Notes under the pieces: generated by a model | What the model was told of the DNA's origin: nothing | The model's input: the letters and a program-made list of their open reading frames with translations, nothing else | Databases searched by the model: none | Position numbers and translations under genes: made by a program | NCBI GenBank assembly: GCA_002049455.2 | Contig: KV918766.1 | Span: 496,001-560,000, forward strand | Reading direction: 5' to 3' | Source: Porphyra umbilicalis | Taxonomy: Eukaryota > Rhodophyta > Bangiophyceae > Bangiales > Bangiaceae | DNA: 64,000 nucleotides | In this document: piece by piece, positions 10,971 to 21,894 of the stretch | Layout of the letters: the number at the start of each line of letters is the position of its first letter | Position numbering within the stretch: the stretch's first letter is position 1

Positions 10971-12970
10971 CCGGTGGCGCCCCCCCGCCGCCGCTGCGGC
11001 TGTCGGCCGCCGCCGCCGCGGCGGCCGCCCACCTAGCCGCGGCGCCCACCCACGCGGACCGGCTGGTGCGGCTCGTCGCCCTCGGCGACGCGCTCCCCCC
11101 CCCCCCCCCGACGCGGTCGCCGCCACGGGCGGGTGGTCCCCCCTCACCCGCGTGCCCGGCTGCACCGCCATCGTGCGCGTGGCGGTGCGGCTCGCGCGGG
11201 AGCCGGCGGGCGCCGGGGGGGGGGGGTGCGTGTCGACGCCGTGGGGGAGGCAGACGCGCGGCTGTCGCGGGGGCTCCTCGCGCTCGCCCTCGCCGCCGTC
11301 GACGGGGAGGCGGTGGGCGACGGCGGCGTGGGGGGGGGAGGGTTGACGCCGACCGCGTTGGCGGCGGCGGCGGGGCTTGATGTGGGCGCCGCGGGGTTGC
11401 GCTCCCGGTTAAACGGGCTCGGGGCGGTGGTGGAGACGCTGCGCCGGCTGGTGGCCGACGCGGTGGCCGACGCGGCGGGGGGGGAGGCGGCGGGGGGGGC
11501 GGGCGCGCCGTCAGAGGCGCTCGTGGCGGCGCTCGCGGGGCCGGTGGGGGGTGGTCTCCCTGGCGCTACGGCGGCCACGGCCGCTGCCAGTGCTACCGAC
11601 GGCACCCCCCCCGCGACGGCGGCGGCGGCGGCAGCGGCGGGAGCGCCCCCCCCCTCCCCCACCCCCCGCCCCCACACGGACGGCACGCTGTGGACGTCGC
11701 GCACGGGCACCGACGTGGCGGTCCTCCTCTCGGGCGGCGTCGACTCGTCGGTCGCCCTGCGGCGGCTCCTCGACGCGGGCCACGCGGTGACGCCCTACTA
11801 CCTCAAGATTTGGCTTGCGGACGAGCTCGCCCACCTCGGGTCGGCCTGCCCGTGGGAGGAGGACATTGCCGCTGCCGGGGCGGTGGCGGGCCAGGCGGGC
11901 CTCCGCCTCACGACGCTGCCCCTGCAGGCCGAATATTGGGAGCGCGTCGTTGCCACGACCGTTGCCGAGGCGCGCGCGGGGCGCACGCCCAACCCCGACG
12001 TGTTGTGCAACGGGCGCATTAAGTTTGGCGCCTTTTATGAGGCGGTTGGGGGGGGCGGCGGCCACGACCGCGTCGCGACGGGGCACTATGCGCGCACGGG
12101 GGGGGGGCCGCTCGGCCGCGGGGGGGACCTCGTCGACGGTCTCGACGGCGGCACCGCCGGCGGCACCGACGGCGACGGGGGCCCCGTGCGGCTCCTCACC
12201 TCGGCGGACGCGGGCAAGGACCAAACCTACTTCCTCGCGCACCTGACCCAGGCGCAGCTGGCCAAGGCGGCCTTCCCCATTGGGGCCCTCACCAAACCCG
12301 CCGTCCGCGCCGCCGCGGCGGCGTACGGGCTCCCCAACAGCGGCCGCCCCGACTCGCAGGGCATCTGCTTCCTCGGCAAAGTCAAATTCGACGCGTTCCT
12401 CGCCCACCACCTCGGCACCCGCGCGGGGCCGCTCGTCGAGTACGAGACGGGGTCGCGCCTCGGCACCCACCGGGGCTACTGGTTTTACACGCCGGGCCAG
12501 CGGCGGGGGCTCGGCCTCTCGGGCGGGCCGTGGCACGTTGTTGCCAAGGACGTGGACGCCAACGCCGTGTACGTCAGCCGCGCCTACCGGGATGTGGCGG
12601 GCGTTGGTGTGGCGTTTACGTTTGGGGGAGCGTCGTGGGTGGCGGCGGCACCGGGGGGGGGGGGGGAGGGGGCGGGGGGGCGCCTGCGCCCGACGGCGTG
12701 CCGTGGCGGGCGGCGGTCAAGACGCGCCACGGGCCGCGGGCGGGGGCGGGGACGGTGACGCTGGCGGCGGGCGGGCGGGCGGGGGCGGTGCGCCTCGACG
12801 CGCGGGATGGGGGGCTGGCGCCGGGGCAGTACGCGGCGTTTTATGTGGACGGCGTGTGCCTCGGCGCGGGCGTCATTGAGGCGGACACGGGGGTGCTGGA
12901 CGGGGGGCTGCGGGGGGTGGGGGTCGGGGAGGGGGTGGCCCGTAAGAACCTCCAAGCCCACTATTTTTAA
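10691..12970 (+). CDS. SufE-MnmA (TrmU) fusion: sulfur acceptor plus tRNA 2-thiouridylase
   Basis: MnmA makes 2-thiouridine at tRNA position 34, taking sulfur from a desulfurase relay. The C-terminal part has the PP-loop SGGVDSS (about 11729-11750) and both catalytic cysteines: NPDVLCN (Cys codon 12006-12008) and DSQGICFLG (12366-12368). The C-terminal beta domain ends in APGQYAAFYVDG, CLGAG and ARKNLQAHYF. Upstream is a SufE-type domain: RLVALGDALP, then RVPGCTAIV with the acceptor Cys, then SRGLLALAL and LRSRLNGLGAVVETLR. The ATG at 10691 begins an Ala/Pro/Arg-rich stretch compatible with a plastid transit peptide. The frame changes at three homopolymers: C12 near 11100, G near 11215 and G near 12655. 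Conserved motifs continue through all three, so I join them. It is convergent with the next gene. Plastid location is inferred. Confidence 0.8.
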
Positions 12971-13272
12971 TCGGTGGAGGGGGTGGGCGGTGGGGCTGCC
13001 GTCCCCGCTGCGGCGGGTGCAGGGCGGTCCCATACATTAATACAAGCACGAAAAGGATGAGAAACAATGAATACAGTGTCGCCGCCACACGGGCGGGACA
13101 GCGCTGCCGACCGAGTGCATCGCACGGGCGCGCGCCTCCCTCAACAACAAAAAAGAAACCCACTGCGACCTCGTGCGCAGCGGCGTCCCTCCCCCCCCCC
13201 CGCCCCAAGCTCCCATCCCGACACAAACGCAAACGCACGGCCGTGACGCCGACCACAAGCGCCCCCCGCGCC

Positions 13273-14545
13273 TCACACCGACGGCGGCAGAGGCGACACG
13301 GGTAACCGACCCCCCTCCTCGCTGGCCGTATCCCCCTCGGCCAAGCCCGTCCGCACGTCCCCGTCCGAGTCGCCGCCGCCGCCGTGGCGGGCGGCCTTGC
13401 CGTCGGCGGGCGGCAGCGGCGCCTCCCCAGACGTGTGGTGGACAACACCGCCGGCGTCGGCGGCGGCGGCGGCCGCCGCCGCCGCCGCCGCCGTGGCGGC
13501 CGAAGGCGTCACGTCGGCCGCCGCGCCGCCGACGCCGTTGCCGTCGCCGTCACCCCCGCGGGGGAGGGTGGCCAAGTAGCGGCCCGCAGCGGCGCGGAGC
13601 CCCCCCACCCCCCCCCCATCCGCGTCGGTGCCATAGGCGCCAACGAGCCACACGCAAAACCGCCCCACACACCCCGGGTAGCGCGCGTAAAAGGCGCGGA
13701 GGTTGTCGACAATGGCGCCCTCCACAAAGCCCCCAAAGTACACGACCCGCACCGTCGCGGTGCCGTCGACAATGTGCGCGCACACGTCTGCCGCGGGCGC
13801 GTCGGGCGCCGCCGCGACGCCCGCGTCGGCGGGCGGCACGGGCACGGGCGACGCCGCTGGCCCCGCCTCGATCGACAGCGTGCCCGCCGTGGAGGAGAGG
13901 GCGGTGAGGAAGGAGGGCGTGATTTTGTAGTCGAGCGCGTAGGGGGGGGGGGGGCCGCCGCCCACGTTTGGTGGTCCGTCACCGCAAAGGCCGTCGAGCC
14001 GACGAGCGGGCGGAGAAAGTCGGGGCACGCCACGGTCGCGGGCGTGTAGGATTGGGTGCGGGTGAGCGTGTCGGGGAGGGTGGGGTGAGCGGTAGGGGGG
14101 GTGGAGGTGATGGAGGTGAGGAGTTTGTCGTCCACCACGTGCTTCAGGAAGGCGGGCGTGTCCCGCAGCTGAAGGAGGCGAGAGGGGAAGGTTGGACGGT
14201 GAGATAGAGCCAGAAACACAATGGCGTGGAAGGTTTCCACGTCAAGGGCACCACACAGCGCGTGTGAAGCAAACGCAGTACAAGAACAACCAGCACAGAG
14301 CACAAGGATACATGAAAACAAAGAGCACGTCAAGTCGCAGTTAGAAGAATGCTCGCACACACGCAACGTCCTCATGACCATAGGCCAAAACCCACAACCC
14401 GACATCCTCCCACACTGCCATGACGGGCGCCGTCCCATCCGACGCCCGTCCTGGCCCGGCACCGCCGCCAGACCCCTCAAAAATGTACCTCCCAAAACAA
14501 ATCTGCCGGCAACGGTAGCGTGCACTCCACGCGGAAGTGCACCAT
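13273..14545 (-). CDS. START/SRPBCC-like lipid-binding-fold protein (DUF2505-like), one intron
   Basis: Exon 1 (14545-14489) encodes MVHFRVECTLPLPADLFWE and ends in GAG followed by GTACAT. The intron (14488-14169, 320 bp) ends in CCTTCAG. Exon 2 (14168-13273) continues in phase with LRDTPAFLKHVVDDKLL. The order of blocks fits the START/SRPBCC fold and most resembles DUF2505-type proteins: an opening strand, a helix with FLKHVV, YTPATVACPDFLRPLVG, a TDHQTW strand, YALDYKITPSF, and a final amphipathic helix GAIVDNLRAFYARYP. The fold usually binds a lipid or other hydrophobic ligand, but no ligand can be named here. One frame change occurs at the G run 13940-13951. The last roughly 100 residues are an Ala-rich, low-complexity tail. 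The family assignment is a pattern match only. Confidence 0.55.
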
Positions 14546-16414
14546 CGTGGGCGACGCCCGGCACCTCCCTGCACCCGCCGCCCGACGGTCGGCCGGTCGG
14601 TGGCCACGAACACACGCCGGCCGGGCGGGGCGGGGGACGCACCAGCCGCCGCCAACGGCCGCGCGGGTAAACGAGCCGACACCGACGGGCACGCTCGACG
14701 CAAAGGCGGTCGTCGCAGTCGGGGCGGTGGAGAGCGTAGATGCGGCGAGCACGGAAGTCGAGCCTACCAAGAAAAGGGCAGAGGTGGCGGATGAGGCGGT
14801 CGCCGCCGTTTCATACGACCGCATCGTGCGCGCGGAAGCAGTGAGTGCCGCGTGGCCGGGGGTGTGCCGTGCACGCCGCGTGTACAGCCAATGCCCTGTG
14901 ACCGCCCACACCCATGCACCGCCGTGGTGAGGGGGCGCCGGTTGACAGATTGACACAGTCTTGTTGGAGGCTGGGGTCCGCCTGACGTCTGCTCCCGCTT
15001 GGTCAACGGATGGCTGTGCGGGCGCGAGCTGGAAGAACAGGCGGTCCACACAGGGCTCCGGATTGGCGTCATCGCTGGAGTGTGCCGCGGTGTGTGACCC
15101 ACCTCCAGAGGGGGTGAAATGCGCGGGCGCGTGACCGACACGCGCGACCGTTGGTTCCTCGTGCCATGCCAAATGTGAACATTGACTCACCAAGAAATTG
15201 TGTGGAGGGCGGATGATGGAGGGATGCTGACTGTAAGCATGACCTTCCACCGCGTGACGCCTGTGGTGGTGGTGACCTGTACTGTCCGTTGCAGCGTAGC
15301 TACCGTTCGTCTCGCGTTCCAGCCTGGACATCCGTCTGACCACAGAAGCATGTCCGAGACCGAAGCTCCGTGTACCACACATAGTAGCACAAGCAGAAGC
15401 GAGGCGAAACGCTCACACAATGGGCGTCACCTAGAGCACCATAGCAGCAGCGCCGTTGTCGCTGGTCGTCGTCGCAGAGCGGGCAGTGGCTGCGTTTGCC
15501 TTGGGGCATAGGTGTTTGGGGGTGGATAGGCTGGGGCTTTTGGTCACAGTACCAATTGCAACGATGGCTGCAACTGACCATGGTTCTCGGCCACGTGGAA
15601 TTCACACTGGCGGTGAGGCTGCAGGCTCGTAAACTTGGAGACGAGTACGTAGGGGCTAGGCGTGTCCCAGGCGTGATACTTCCATGGTGTGCCGGGCTGT
15701 TACCCCTTCATGTCACGTGCGCACCGTCGATATGAGCTCGCTCTCATAGTTTTTGTCAACGCTCTTCGTTTCGAGCCCAATCGTAGCCCTTCCCACATCA
15801 GCCCGGTCTCCCCAGCCCAAGCGTGAAACTTCCGATCCACCACCTTGTAGCGTGCTCACGTGTTGTCTACGAACGAGAAGGGCACGTGCACGCAGGAGCG
15901 GGCCGACTTTCGTGAGGCCAACAAGGGGAAAGAACAGAGTACAGGTGAGCGGGAAGTTTGGTGAATGCGTGCAGCATAGTTATACGATGTCCCTGCTTGG
16001 TCTTGGGGCAGCACCAACGGCAGCGACGCCCGAAAGTAGAGAACAACCAGCAGGCATGCGTCCACACCAGATCCACAAGAAATGTTATTTAAATACTCTC
16101 ACAAGTTCTCCCTTTGGGGAGCGTGACACTTGCCAGTGTATTTCCACCCGACAAAGGGGTGCTACTTGACTGTTTTCTTGAATTTAGAACACTTGTCCCT
16201 GTGACATCCAATGCAGATCTGCCACGTGGATCGCCAGGACGACGGTCGGCGCTCTGGGATCCGCTGTCTCCGACGTCGCGCCGATCGCGCGGATCGCTCC
16301 TCCTCGCGGCGCGCGCCCTAACGTTGTCCCGACGCGGCGTACCGCATCACTTCACATCCGCAGCGTCCCGTTCCTGTTTTGCTATTGTGTGCGTCGTCCT
16401 TTTTACGCTTCACG
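14546..16414. other. Divergent intergenic region, no gene recognised
   Basis: This lies between the divergently transcribed SRPBCC-like and alpha-NAC genes, so it should contain both promoters. A long minus-strand open frame (15382-14477) merely runs into exon 1 of the SRPBCC-like gene. It shows no domain of its own. Confidence 0.4.
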
Positions 16415-17332
16415 ATGACGCGCGACGAGGCGGAGGCCGCCGCGACGGCCGAGTCGTCGGGAGGTGATGACGTGCCGGGGCTGGTCGACGACACCGGGGC
16501 CGCCGCTGGGGGGGGGGACGCCGCTGCCGACGATACCGGTATGTGTGTGACCGGATGCTGCTGCTGTCTCGTGATTCCGCATTTTCCGGTATCTGGCTTT
16601 GGGGCGGGTGTTAGGCGAGGGCCCGTGACGGGCCTCAGTCTGGGCGCATCCCCTGTATTGGGGGTGTGACTCTACCACGATTCTAACCTCTCTGGGTGCA
16701 CGTACGATGCTTGTGCGTTTTTTGCCATGTGCTCGCTTTGTCCCACAGCCGCGACGGGTGGTGATGCCGCGGGCGAGAAGAACTACTCGCGTGGCGAGAA
16801 GAAGGCGCGCAAGGCCCTCTCCAAGCTGTCCCTCAAGCCCGTTGCTAACGTGTCGCGCGTGACGCTCAAGAAGAACAAGAATGTGCTGTTTGTCATTGAC
16901 GGTGCGGACGTGTACAAGTCGCCGACGTCGGACACGTACGTGGTGTTTGGGGAGGCCAAGATTGAGGACCTTGCCGCCAAAAAGGCGGCCCAGGCGGCCC
17001 AGCAGCACAAGATGGCCTCCCAGATGGCCGTCTCGCCGCCGGCCGCGTCGGGCGCCATCGCGGGCGGCGCCGCCGCGCGCGCGCGTGGCGGGGACCCTGC
17101 GGCGGCTGCCGCCGGCGCGGGGGTGGCCAACAAGGCCGCGGACGGGGCGGCGGGCGCCGCGGATGAGGGTGGCGGAGATGACGAGGATGAACCGCTCGAC
17201 GAGTCGGGTGTGGAAGCCAAGGACGTTGAGCTAGTCATGCAGCAAGCGGACGTCACCCGCGCCAAGGCGGTCAAGGCGCTCATGACGAACAACGGGGATA
17301 TCGTCAACGCCATCATGGCGTTGACGATGTAG
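16415..17332 (+). CDS. NACA: Nascent polypeptide-associated complex subunit alpha
   Basis: Alpha-NAC pairs with beta-NAC at the ribosome exit tunnel and shields new chains. Exon 1 (16415-16538) encodes an acidic N-terminus starting [15 protein letters not shown]. The intron is 16539-16748 (210 bp, GTATGT to CCCACAG). Exon 2 (16749-17332) encodes the NAC domain: [19 protein letters not shown], then [20 protein letters not shown] and [12 protein letters not shown]. It finishes with a UBA domain, [20 protein letters not shown] and [18 protein letters not shown]. The total is about 235 residues, close to the family length. An Ala-rich linker ([20 protein letters not shown]) separates the two domains. 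The start is the first ATG in frame, 3 codons before the acidic run. Cytosolic. Confidence 0.95.
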
Positions 17333-17886
17333 GTCGCGCGTCGTGCACTGGGGACATTGACCCACATTGCCTGACGCGTGTACCTCACTATTCTCTTGTA
17401 TGCTTTGTTCGCTCTCCTTTGCCTTGTGGTAGGGGTAAAATGAAGAACTCCGAAGGGGTACTCATTTACTTCTCTAGCGTTTGTCCCCTGCACATGCTGT
17501 TGGCCTTGTGGCTGCGAGATGCTGTTTGCCTGTGCGATGCTGTGTACGGCTCTGGACAGGTCAAGAATACGACCGAAATACGGAGAGAGAACCCCAGCAG
17601 TCGCGAGGAAAACCGCTGCATATGGAGATTGCCTCGATACAGCTCCAACCTGGCGATTGTCACACTGGTCTTGTCCGGTATCAAACGCCAGGGAGACACA
17701 AAAAAAGTAAATGTACAGAACATGTACTCAGTGGCTGGTCGCACAGCACCAACAACTCACGTCATGCCACATGGCCTCCCCGGTCGTGCTTCACACAGCC
17801 ACAATATGGCAAGGCCAAGCCCACCAACACCCACACAGCGCCATCGCACGAGCTGCGTCGACAAACCCGCCACCGCGGAGAGGCCA
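17333..17886. other. Convergent 3' intergenic region
   Basis: Lies between the stop codons of alpha-NAC (plus) and the HIG1 gene (minus). No further gene is seen. It probably holds both 3' untranslated regions and their polyadenylation sites. Confidence 0.5.
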
Positions 17887-18633
17887 TCAGGGCGTCGTGC
17901 CAGGCGCAGGGGCGTCCACTGGGGGCGGCGGTCGCGGGGCCGGCGCACTGTCACCCTCCAACCACTTGGCACCTTGGACAGACGCGAGCAGAATGCCAAC
18001 CGTCGCCGCCTGTGACAGCCGACGCGCCCAGCAGATGCGCCGCACGAGGAACGAACGATGACGTTTAAACAACAGAGAAAACAGCCAGGACAGACACGCG
18101 CCGTTAGTATCAGTCGAGTAGAGAAGCGGCGCCATCATCCGAGACACCCACATAGAGCCCACACGCCTACGAGGCGAAGGCCAAACACTGACCAAAGCTG
18201 CAAGTCCACACACTCCGCCTCCCACCCACAGCCGCTGCCACCATTCCAACAGTCCCGCCCGCCGCCGCGCCGACCAACCTACCTGCGCGACCACCCGCAT
18301 CCGCATCAGCCGCTGGGACCACAAGCTGTCCCCCCGGTTGAACGCCAACAGCCCCGCACCGAGCACCCCCGCCGTCACCCCCGCGCCAACGAGCACCGCC
18401 GGGTTGCGGCGGAAGCGGGACAGCCGCTCCGCCCCGTCGTCAGAATCATACGCGGCGGGCATGGCAAACGTTGGGAGCGTCGATTCGGCCTCCTCGTCGA
18501 GGGACACGGGCGGGGGGGCGTGCACGACAATCGCGGAGCGCCGCCGGGGGCGCGTCACTGGGGCGTCGGAGCCGACGTCTACCGTCGGCGCCGCCGCGGT
18601 GGGGTCGGCATCCGCCGGGGGGATGGTCGACAT
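17887..18633 (-). CDS. HIG1-domain mitochondrial inner-membrane protein (RCF1-like)
   Basis: HIG1-domain proteins bind cytochrome c oxidase and help assemble or stabilise respiratory supercomplexes. Exon 1 (18633-18283) starts MSTIPPADADPTAAAP. After a hydrophilic leader it reaches FRRNPAVLVGAGVTAGVLG, a first membrane span, and the HIG1 signature SQRLMRMRVVAQ. The intron is 18282-18010 (273 bp), with GTAGGT as donor and GTCACAG as acceptor, falling between codons. Exon 2 (18009-17887) starts AATVGILLASVQG, the second span, and ends in a Pro/Ala-rich tail. Length is about 157 residues. The motif order and the two spans around a short charged loop support the call well. Whether it is closer to RCF1 or to metazoan HIGD1 cannot be told by eye. 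Confidence 0.85.
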   Translation of the reverse strand: MSTIPPADADPTAAAPTVDVGSDAPVTRPRRRSAIVVHAPPPVSLDEEAESTLPTFAMPAAYDSDDGAERLSRFRRNPAVLVGAGVTAGVLGAGLLAFNRGDSLWSQRLMRMRVVAQVGWSARRRAGLLEWWQRLWVGGGVCGLAALVSVWPSPRRRVGSMWVSRMMAPLLYSTDTNGACLSWLFSLLFKRHRSFLVRRICWARRLSQAATVGILLASVQGAKWLEGDSAPAPRPPPPVDAPAPGTTP

Positions 18634-19102
18634 GGTGGCCGCCGGTGGAGGTGCAACACAGAGAGAAAACTGTGTGCGGGCAGGAGCGACAGACCGAGAA
18701 TCGAGCGTGAGGCAAAAAAGGACCACGGGGGTGGAGGAGCGTACCAGTGAGGAGGGGTACACAGCAAGTCAAGGAGGGGTGGACAAGGGAAGGGAGGGGG
18801 TGCAAGGACTGGCGGGTACCAGTAGGGATAGCGGAAACGACGACAGCGTCATCAATGTGGCCGAGGGCGGCAGAGCCAGCCGCCACCGGCCTCGCCGAGG
18901 CTATTGGCACGCGTGGGCTGCTCTGCGCCGTCTGTTTGCTTCCACTACAATTCGTCAACCACTAGAGTATTGGAACGTGAGGGTAGTATTTGATACAAGT
19001 GGTGACGAAAACAAACGGCACCTTCTAAGTTCTTCAGATACACATCCTGAGTACTGGATCTCGTGCACTCAATTCAGTGTACCGTGGGGGTGTCTCTGCA
19101 TG
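18634..19102. other. Upstream region of the HIG1 gene
   Basis: Candidate promoter and 5' untranslated region of the minus-strand HIG1 gene. No motif can be named. Longer plus-strand ORFs here are antisense shadows. Confidence 0.4.
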
Positions 19103-19198
19103 GATCATTTTGCATGCTGCTGCTGCACGAGACCTCTCACTCACAAGCGTGATCATTTTGCATGCTGCTGCTGCCCGAGACCTCTCACTCACAAGCGT
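19103..19198. repeat. Two-copy 48-bp tandem repeat next to a hAT insertion
   Basis: 19103-19150 and 19151-19198 differ at one position (GCTGCA against GCTGCC). The repeat abuts the left end of the hAT-like element. Confidence 0.9.
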
Positions 19199-19212
19199 GT
19201 GTGAGACTGTCT

Positions 19213-20613
19213 TAGGGTTGCCCAATTGGTTCGCGCGGCCGAACCAGTTCATCCGATGTGTTCGGTAGCCAATAACCAGTTTTTAAACTAGTTAGTTGGG
19301 CAAGGGCGAGCGCCAGCCACAAATGGGACTGGGTGTCTGTGGCTCCGCAGCGAGTGGGTCGCAGCCACCCAAGAGGTGACAGGTGCACGGACAGCCCGCA
19401 CGGCAATCTCAGCCGTGTTGGCCCATCCCGGGCATGGGCAATCCACTCTCCCAGGCCACGCCGACCCAAGCGCCACACTCGTCCCCCCCCCACCCTATCC
19501 TTTTCCGTTCTCTCTGTTGCTCTCGGTGCCACGCCTAACGAGCCCGTTGCAAGTCTACCTCCCTCCTCACGCCCCCGCCGAACGCTCTGTCGTCGGTTGG
19601 TCACTGGTGCCATGTGCTGTATCCACGCTGGTCTTTGACTTGTTGTAGGCATCCGTCTACTGCACCGCATAGGGTTGTGGCATCATCCCTCATCATCACG
19701 TCCAGCCGCATAGTATGATACATGGAAATGTGCTCGTGTGTGTTTGTGGGTGATACGTTTGTAGGTGATATGTGGACGTCGCTCGAGCTGCCAGTACATG
19801 TGATGCTGTCTGTGTGCAGCGCGTCTGACACGAGCATCTGTCTCCTCTGCGCGGCGATGGGCTTGCGTTGGCGACCGCAGGGCCACCGCCACGAGGCCCA
19901 CTGCTTCGTCCATTCGCCGCGTGCCCACCCACATGCGTGGAAGACACGGTCATGCCGTGCTTGCCGACCAGATGCTGCTTGAGGTTGGCGGTAACTTTGC
20001 AATGCGCCACGCGAACGGGATGACCGTTGTGGTCCTTGTGAACGCAGATGTACCGTGTCGGGTCAGCGGCCCCGCTCCCGTCCTTATTGAACTCGAAGAC
20101 AAAGTAGGCGTACACAGGACACTTCTTCTTGCCTTGCGGCACGGGTCCCCAAACAGACCCCTCTGGTACCTGCCAGGATGCACGGGGTGCCAGGGAAAGG
20201 CCACCGGTCGAGCCGTCGTCGCCATCTGACGGGGTTGGAGCCGCAGGTGGCGGCGCTGGTGTGGCTGTGGTCGGCGTAGTAGCAGGTTCTGAGGCAGCCG
20301 CGGGCGGCAGGGCTACTGGTGGAGCCATGGTGGGCTCGCAGCACGGGAAGCGTCGGCGACGGGGCCGGTGTGAGAGACGAAGACACGAGTCGTCGGATCC
20401 GGTCGTGCACGCGTCATCAAGTTGGGACTCGTCACGCACTTAACGCCAAAGGACTGGGACAATTCCGCTCACGTGACCGCAACTGTTCCGTATTTAAAAA
20501 ACAACCAGTTTAACCAATATTTTGCATCCGAAACTAGTTTGCAAGCGATGTCCGATTTTTACCCAATGTAAACCAGTTTTAACCAATTACGATAAACCAG
20601 TTGGGCAACCCTA
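19213..20613. mobile_element. hAT-like element with BED-finger ORF
   Basis: The ends are inverted: TAGGGTTGCCCAATTGGTT from 19213 on the plus strand, and TAGGGTTGCCCAACTGGTT read inward on the minus strand from 20613. The TAGGGTTG start is typical of hAT terminal repeats. The 8-bp direct repeat GTGAGACT flanks the element (19201-19208 and 20614-20621), with 4 extra bases (GTCT) on the left. Subterminal AT-rich stretches repeat AACCAGTTT words. It encodes only a BED-like finger protein and no visible catalytic region, so it is probably non-autonomous. Confidence 0.75.
19696..20328 (-). CDS. BED-like zinc-finger protein of the hAT element
   Basis: From the ATG at 20328 this encodes about 210 residues. 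An Ala/Pro/Thr-rich N-terminus starts MAPPVALPPAAAS. The middle (SVWGPVPQGKKKCPVYAYF, then TRYICVHKDHNG, then VTANLKQHLVGKHGM) follows the BED-finger layout: an aromatic VYAYF strand, a Cys pair region, NLKQHL and a final His. The usual second Cys appears to be His (ICVHKD), so metal binding is not assured. BED fingers bind DNA in hAT transposases and domesticated proteins. No RNase-H-like catalytic domain follows. The last third is low in complexity and may lie beyond the true end. A start at the GTG of 20439 is the less likely alternative. Confidence 0.6.
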   Translation of the reverse strand: MAPPVALPPAAASEPATTPTTATPAPPPAAPTPSDGDDGSTGGLSLAPRASWQVPEGSVWGPVPQGKKKCPVYAYFVFEFNKDGSGAADPTRYICVHKDHNGHPVRVAHCKVTANLKQHLVGKHGMTVSSTHVGGHAANGRSSGPRGGGPAVANASPSPRRGDRCSCQTRCTQTASHVLAARATSTYHLQTYHPQTHTSTFPCIILCGWT

Positions 20614-21540
20614 GTGAGACTCAGAGAGCGAAGTGAGCCTGGTTGAAGGCGGTGCGTGGGCATCGTCGCAAACCCGGTGCCGCCTGACGAAACCCAAACG
20701 GCTCAGGATGAACCCGAGCGGCACGTAGTCGTTCGGCTTTCGTTCGAGTATTCGTCCGGCGAACGAACACCGGACGTTCCCGGGTTCTCGTCCGGAATAA
20801 TCACAATCCGCCCACAGCGTTCTGTTAGAGAGGTGCCTGTCCAGGCCTCTGCCGGCCCGGCTCGAAGCCGATTTCCATGACAGTCCCATATCTTGACAGC
20901 GACAAACATGGCCAATCATAGTCCCTCTAGCGGTAAGGTCACCAAGTCTCTGAGACAAGTCAAGCTTTGAGTGCCTGTGTAGCTTCGAGTCCGAATGAGA
21001 AGGCGTTCCTGGAGCTTCATGAGAGCGTCCTGCCATCGACGGCAGACAAACTCTAGTAAGTATTGGTGCCAACATTCGATGTTTAATTTTTCAAATATGG
21101 GGCACCCAACAGTGACTGTCGTACCGCCCTGTCGAGGGCCAGGAGAGGGGTGCAGGTCTGGAGTGGAAGCTACAGTACAGGAGAGGGGCCAGCTCTACGA
21201 GAGCAACCGACACACCTCACAGAGCAGTCCTTGCCTTGGCTGACTCCTCCATGACCGTCATCCTCCCCTGGTCGACACTCACGCACTCTGGTTACCGTGC
21301 TGCCGCGTGAGCCTTCCTGCATCTGGAACGGCAGCAATAGACGAGAGGACGGTATTGTGGATGCACACGTTTTACGACGGGGGGAGCGGCGATGGCTGTG
21401 GATGTTGACCGCGGTGAACGCGGAGCAGGGCAGCAGCGTCGGTGGGAAGGGGTGCAGCGTCGAGCAGGGGGCGGGGGGTCGGAACGGACGAGGTCTGGAC
21501 GTGAGCAAGAAGGGGCAGGTGGGGGGAAGTGCGCGAAATT
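20614..21540. other. No gene recognised
   Basis: Contains TTCGTCCGG-type words (20720-20800) like those repeated at 22.1-22.4 kb. It may therefore hold a relic of the same repeat family. Confidence 0.4.
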
Positions 21541-21893
21541 GAGGGGTGGGGAGGGAGGGGCAAGGCGGAGCGGGGCAAGGCGGGGCGGGGCAAGGCGAAG
21601 AGGGACAAGGCGGGGAGGGGCAAGGTGGGGAGGGGCAACGCGGGGAGGGGCAAGTCGGGCAGGGGCTAGGCGGGGAGGGGCATGGCGGGGGGGGCATGGC
21701 GGGGGGGGCATGGCGGGCAGGGGCAAGGCGGGCAGGGGCAAGGCGGGCAGGGGCAAGGCGGGCAGGGGCAAGGCGGGCAGGGGCAAGGCGGGCAGGGGCA
21801 AGGCGGGGAGGGGCAAGGCGGGGGGGGCTAGGCGGGGAGGGGCATGGCGGGGAGGTCCAAGGCGGGGAGGGGCTAGGTGATGCAAGGTGGTGA
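21541..21893. repeat. G-rich 15-bp minisatellite (GGGGCAAGGCGGGCA type)
   Basis: About 20 imperfect units of GGGCAAGGCGGGCAG and relatives (GGGAGGGGCAAGGCG) run in tandem. Both strands give open but meaningless Arg/Gly/Ala or Pro/Leu peptides. Homogeneous units sit at 21715-21800 and more varied ones at both sides, as expected from unequal exchange in the middle of an array. Confidence 0.9.
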
Positions 21894-21894
21894 G

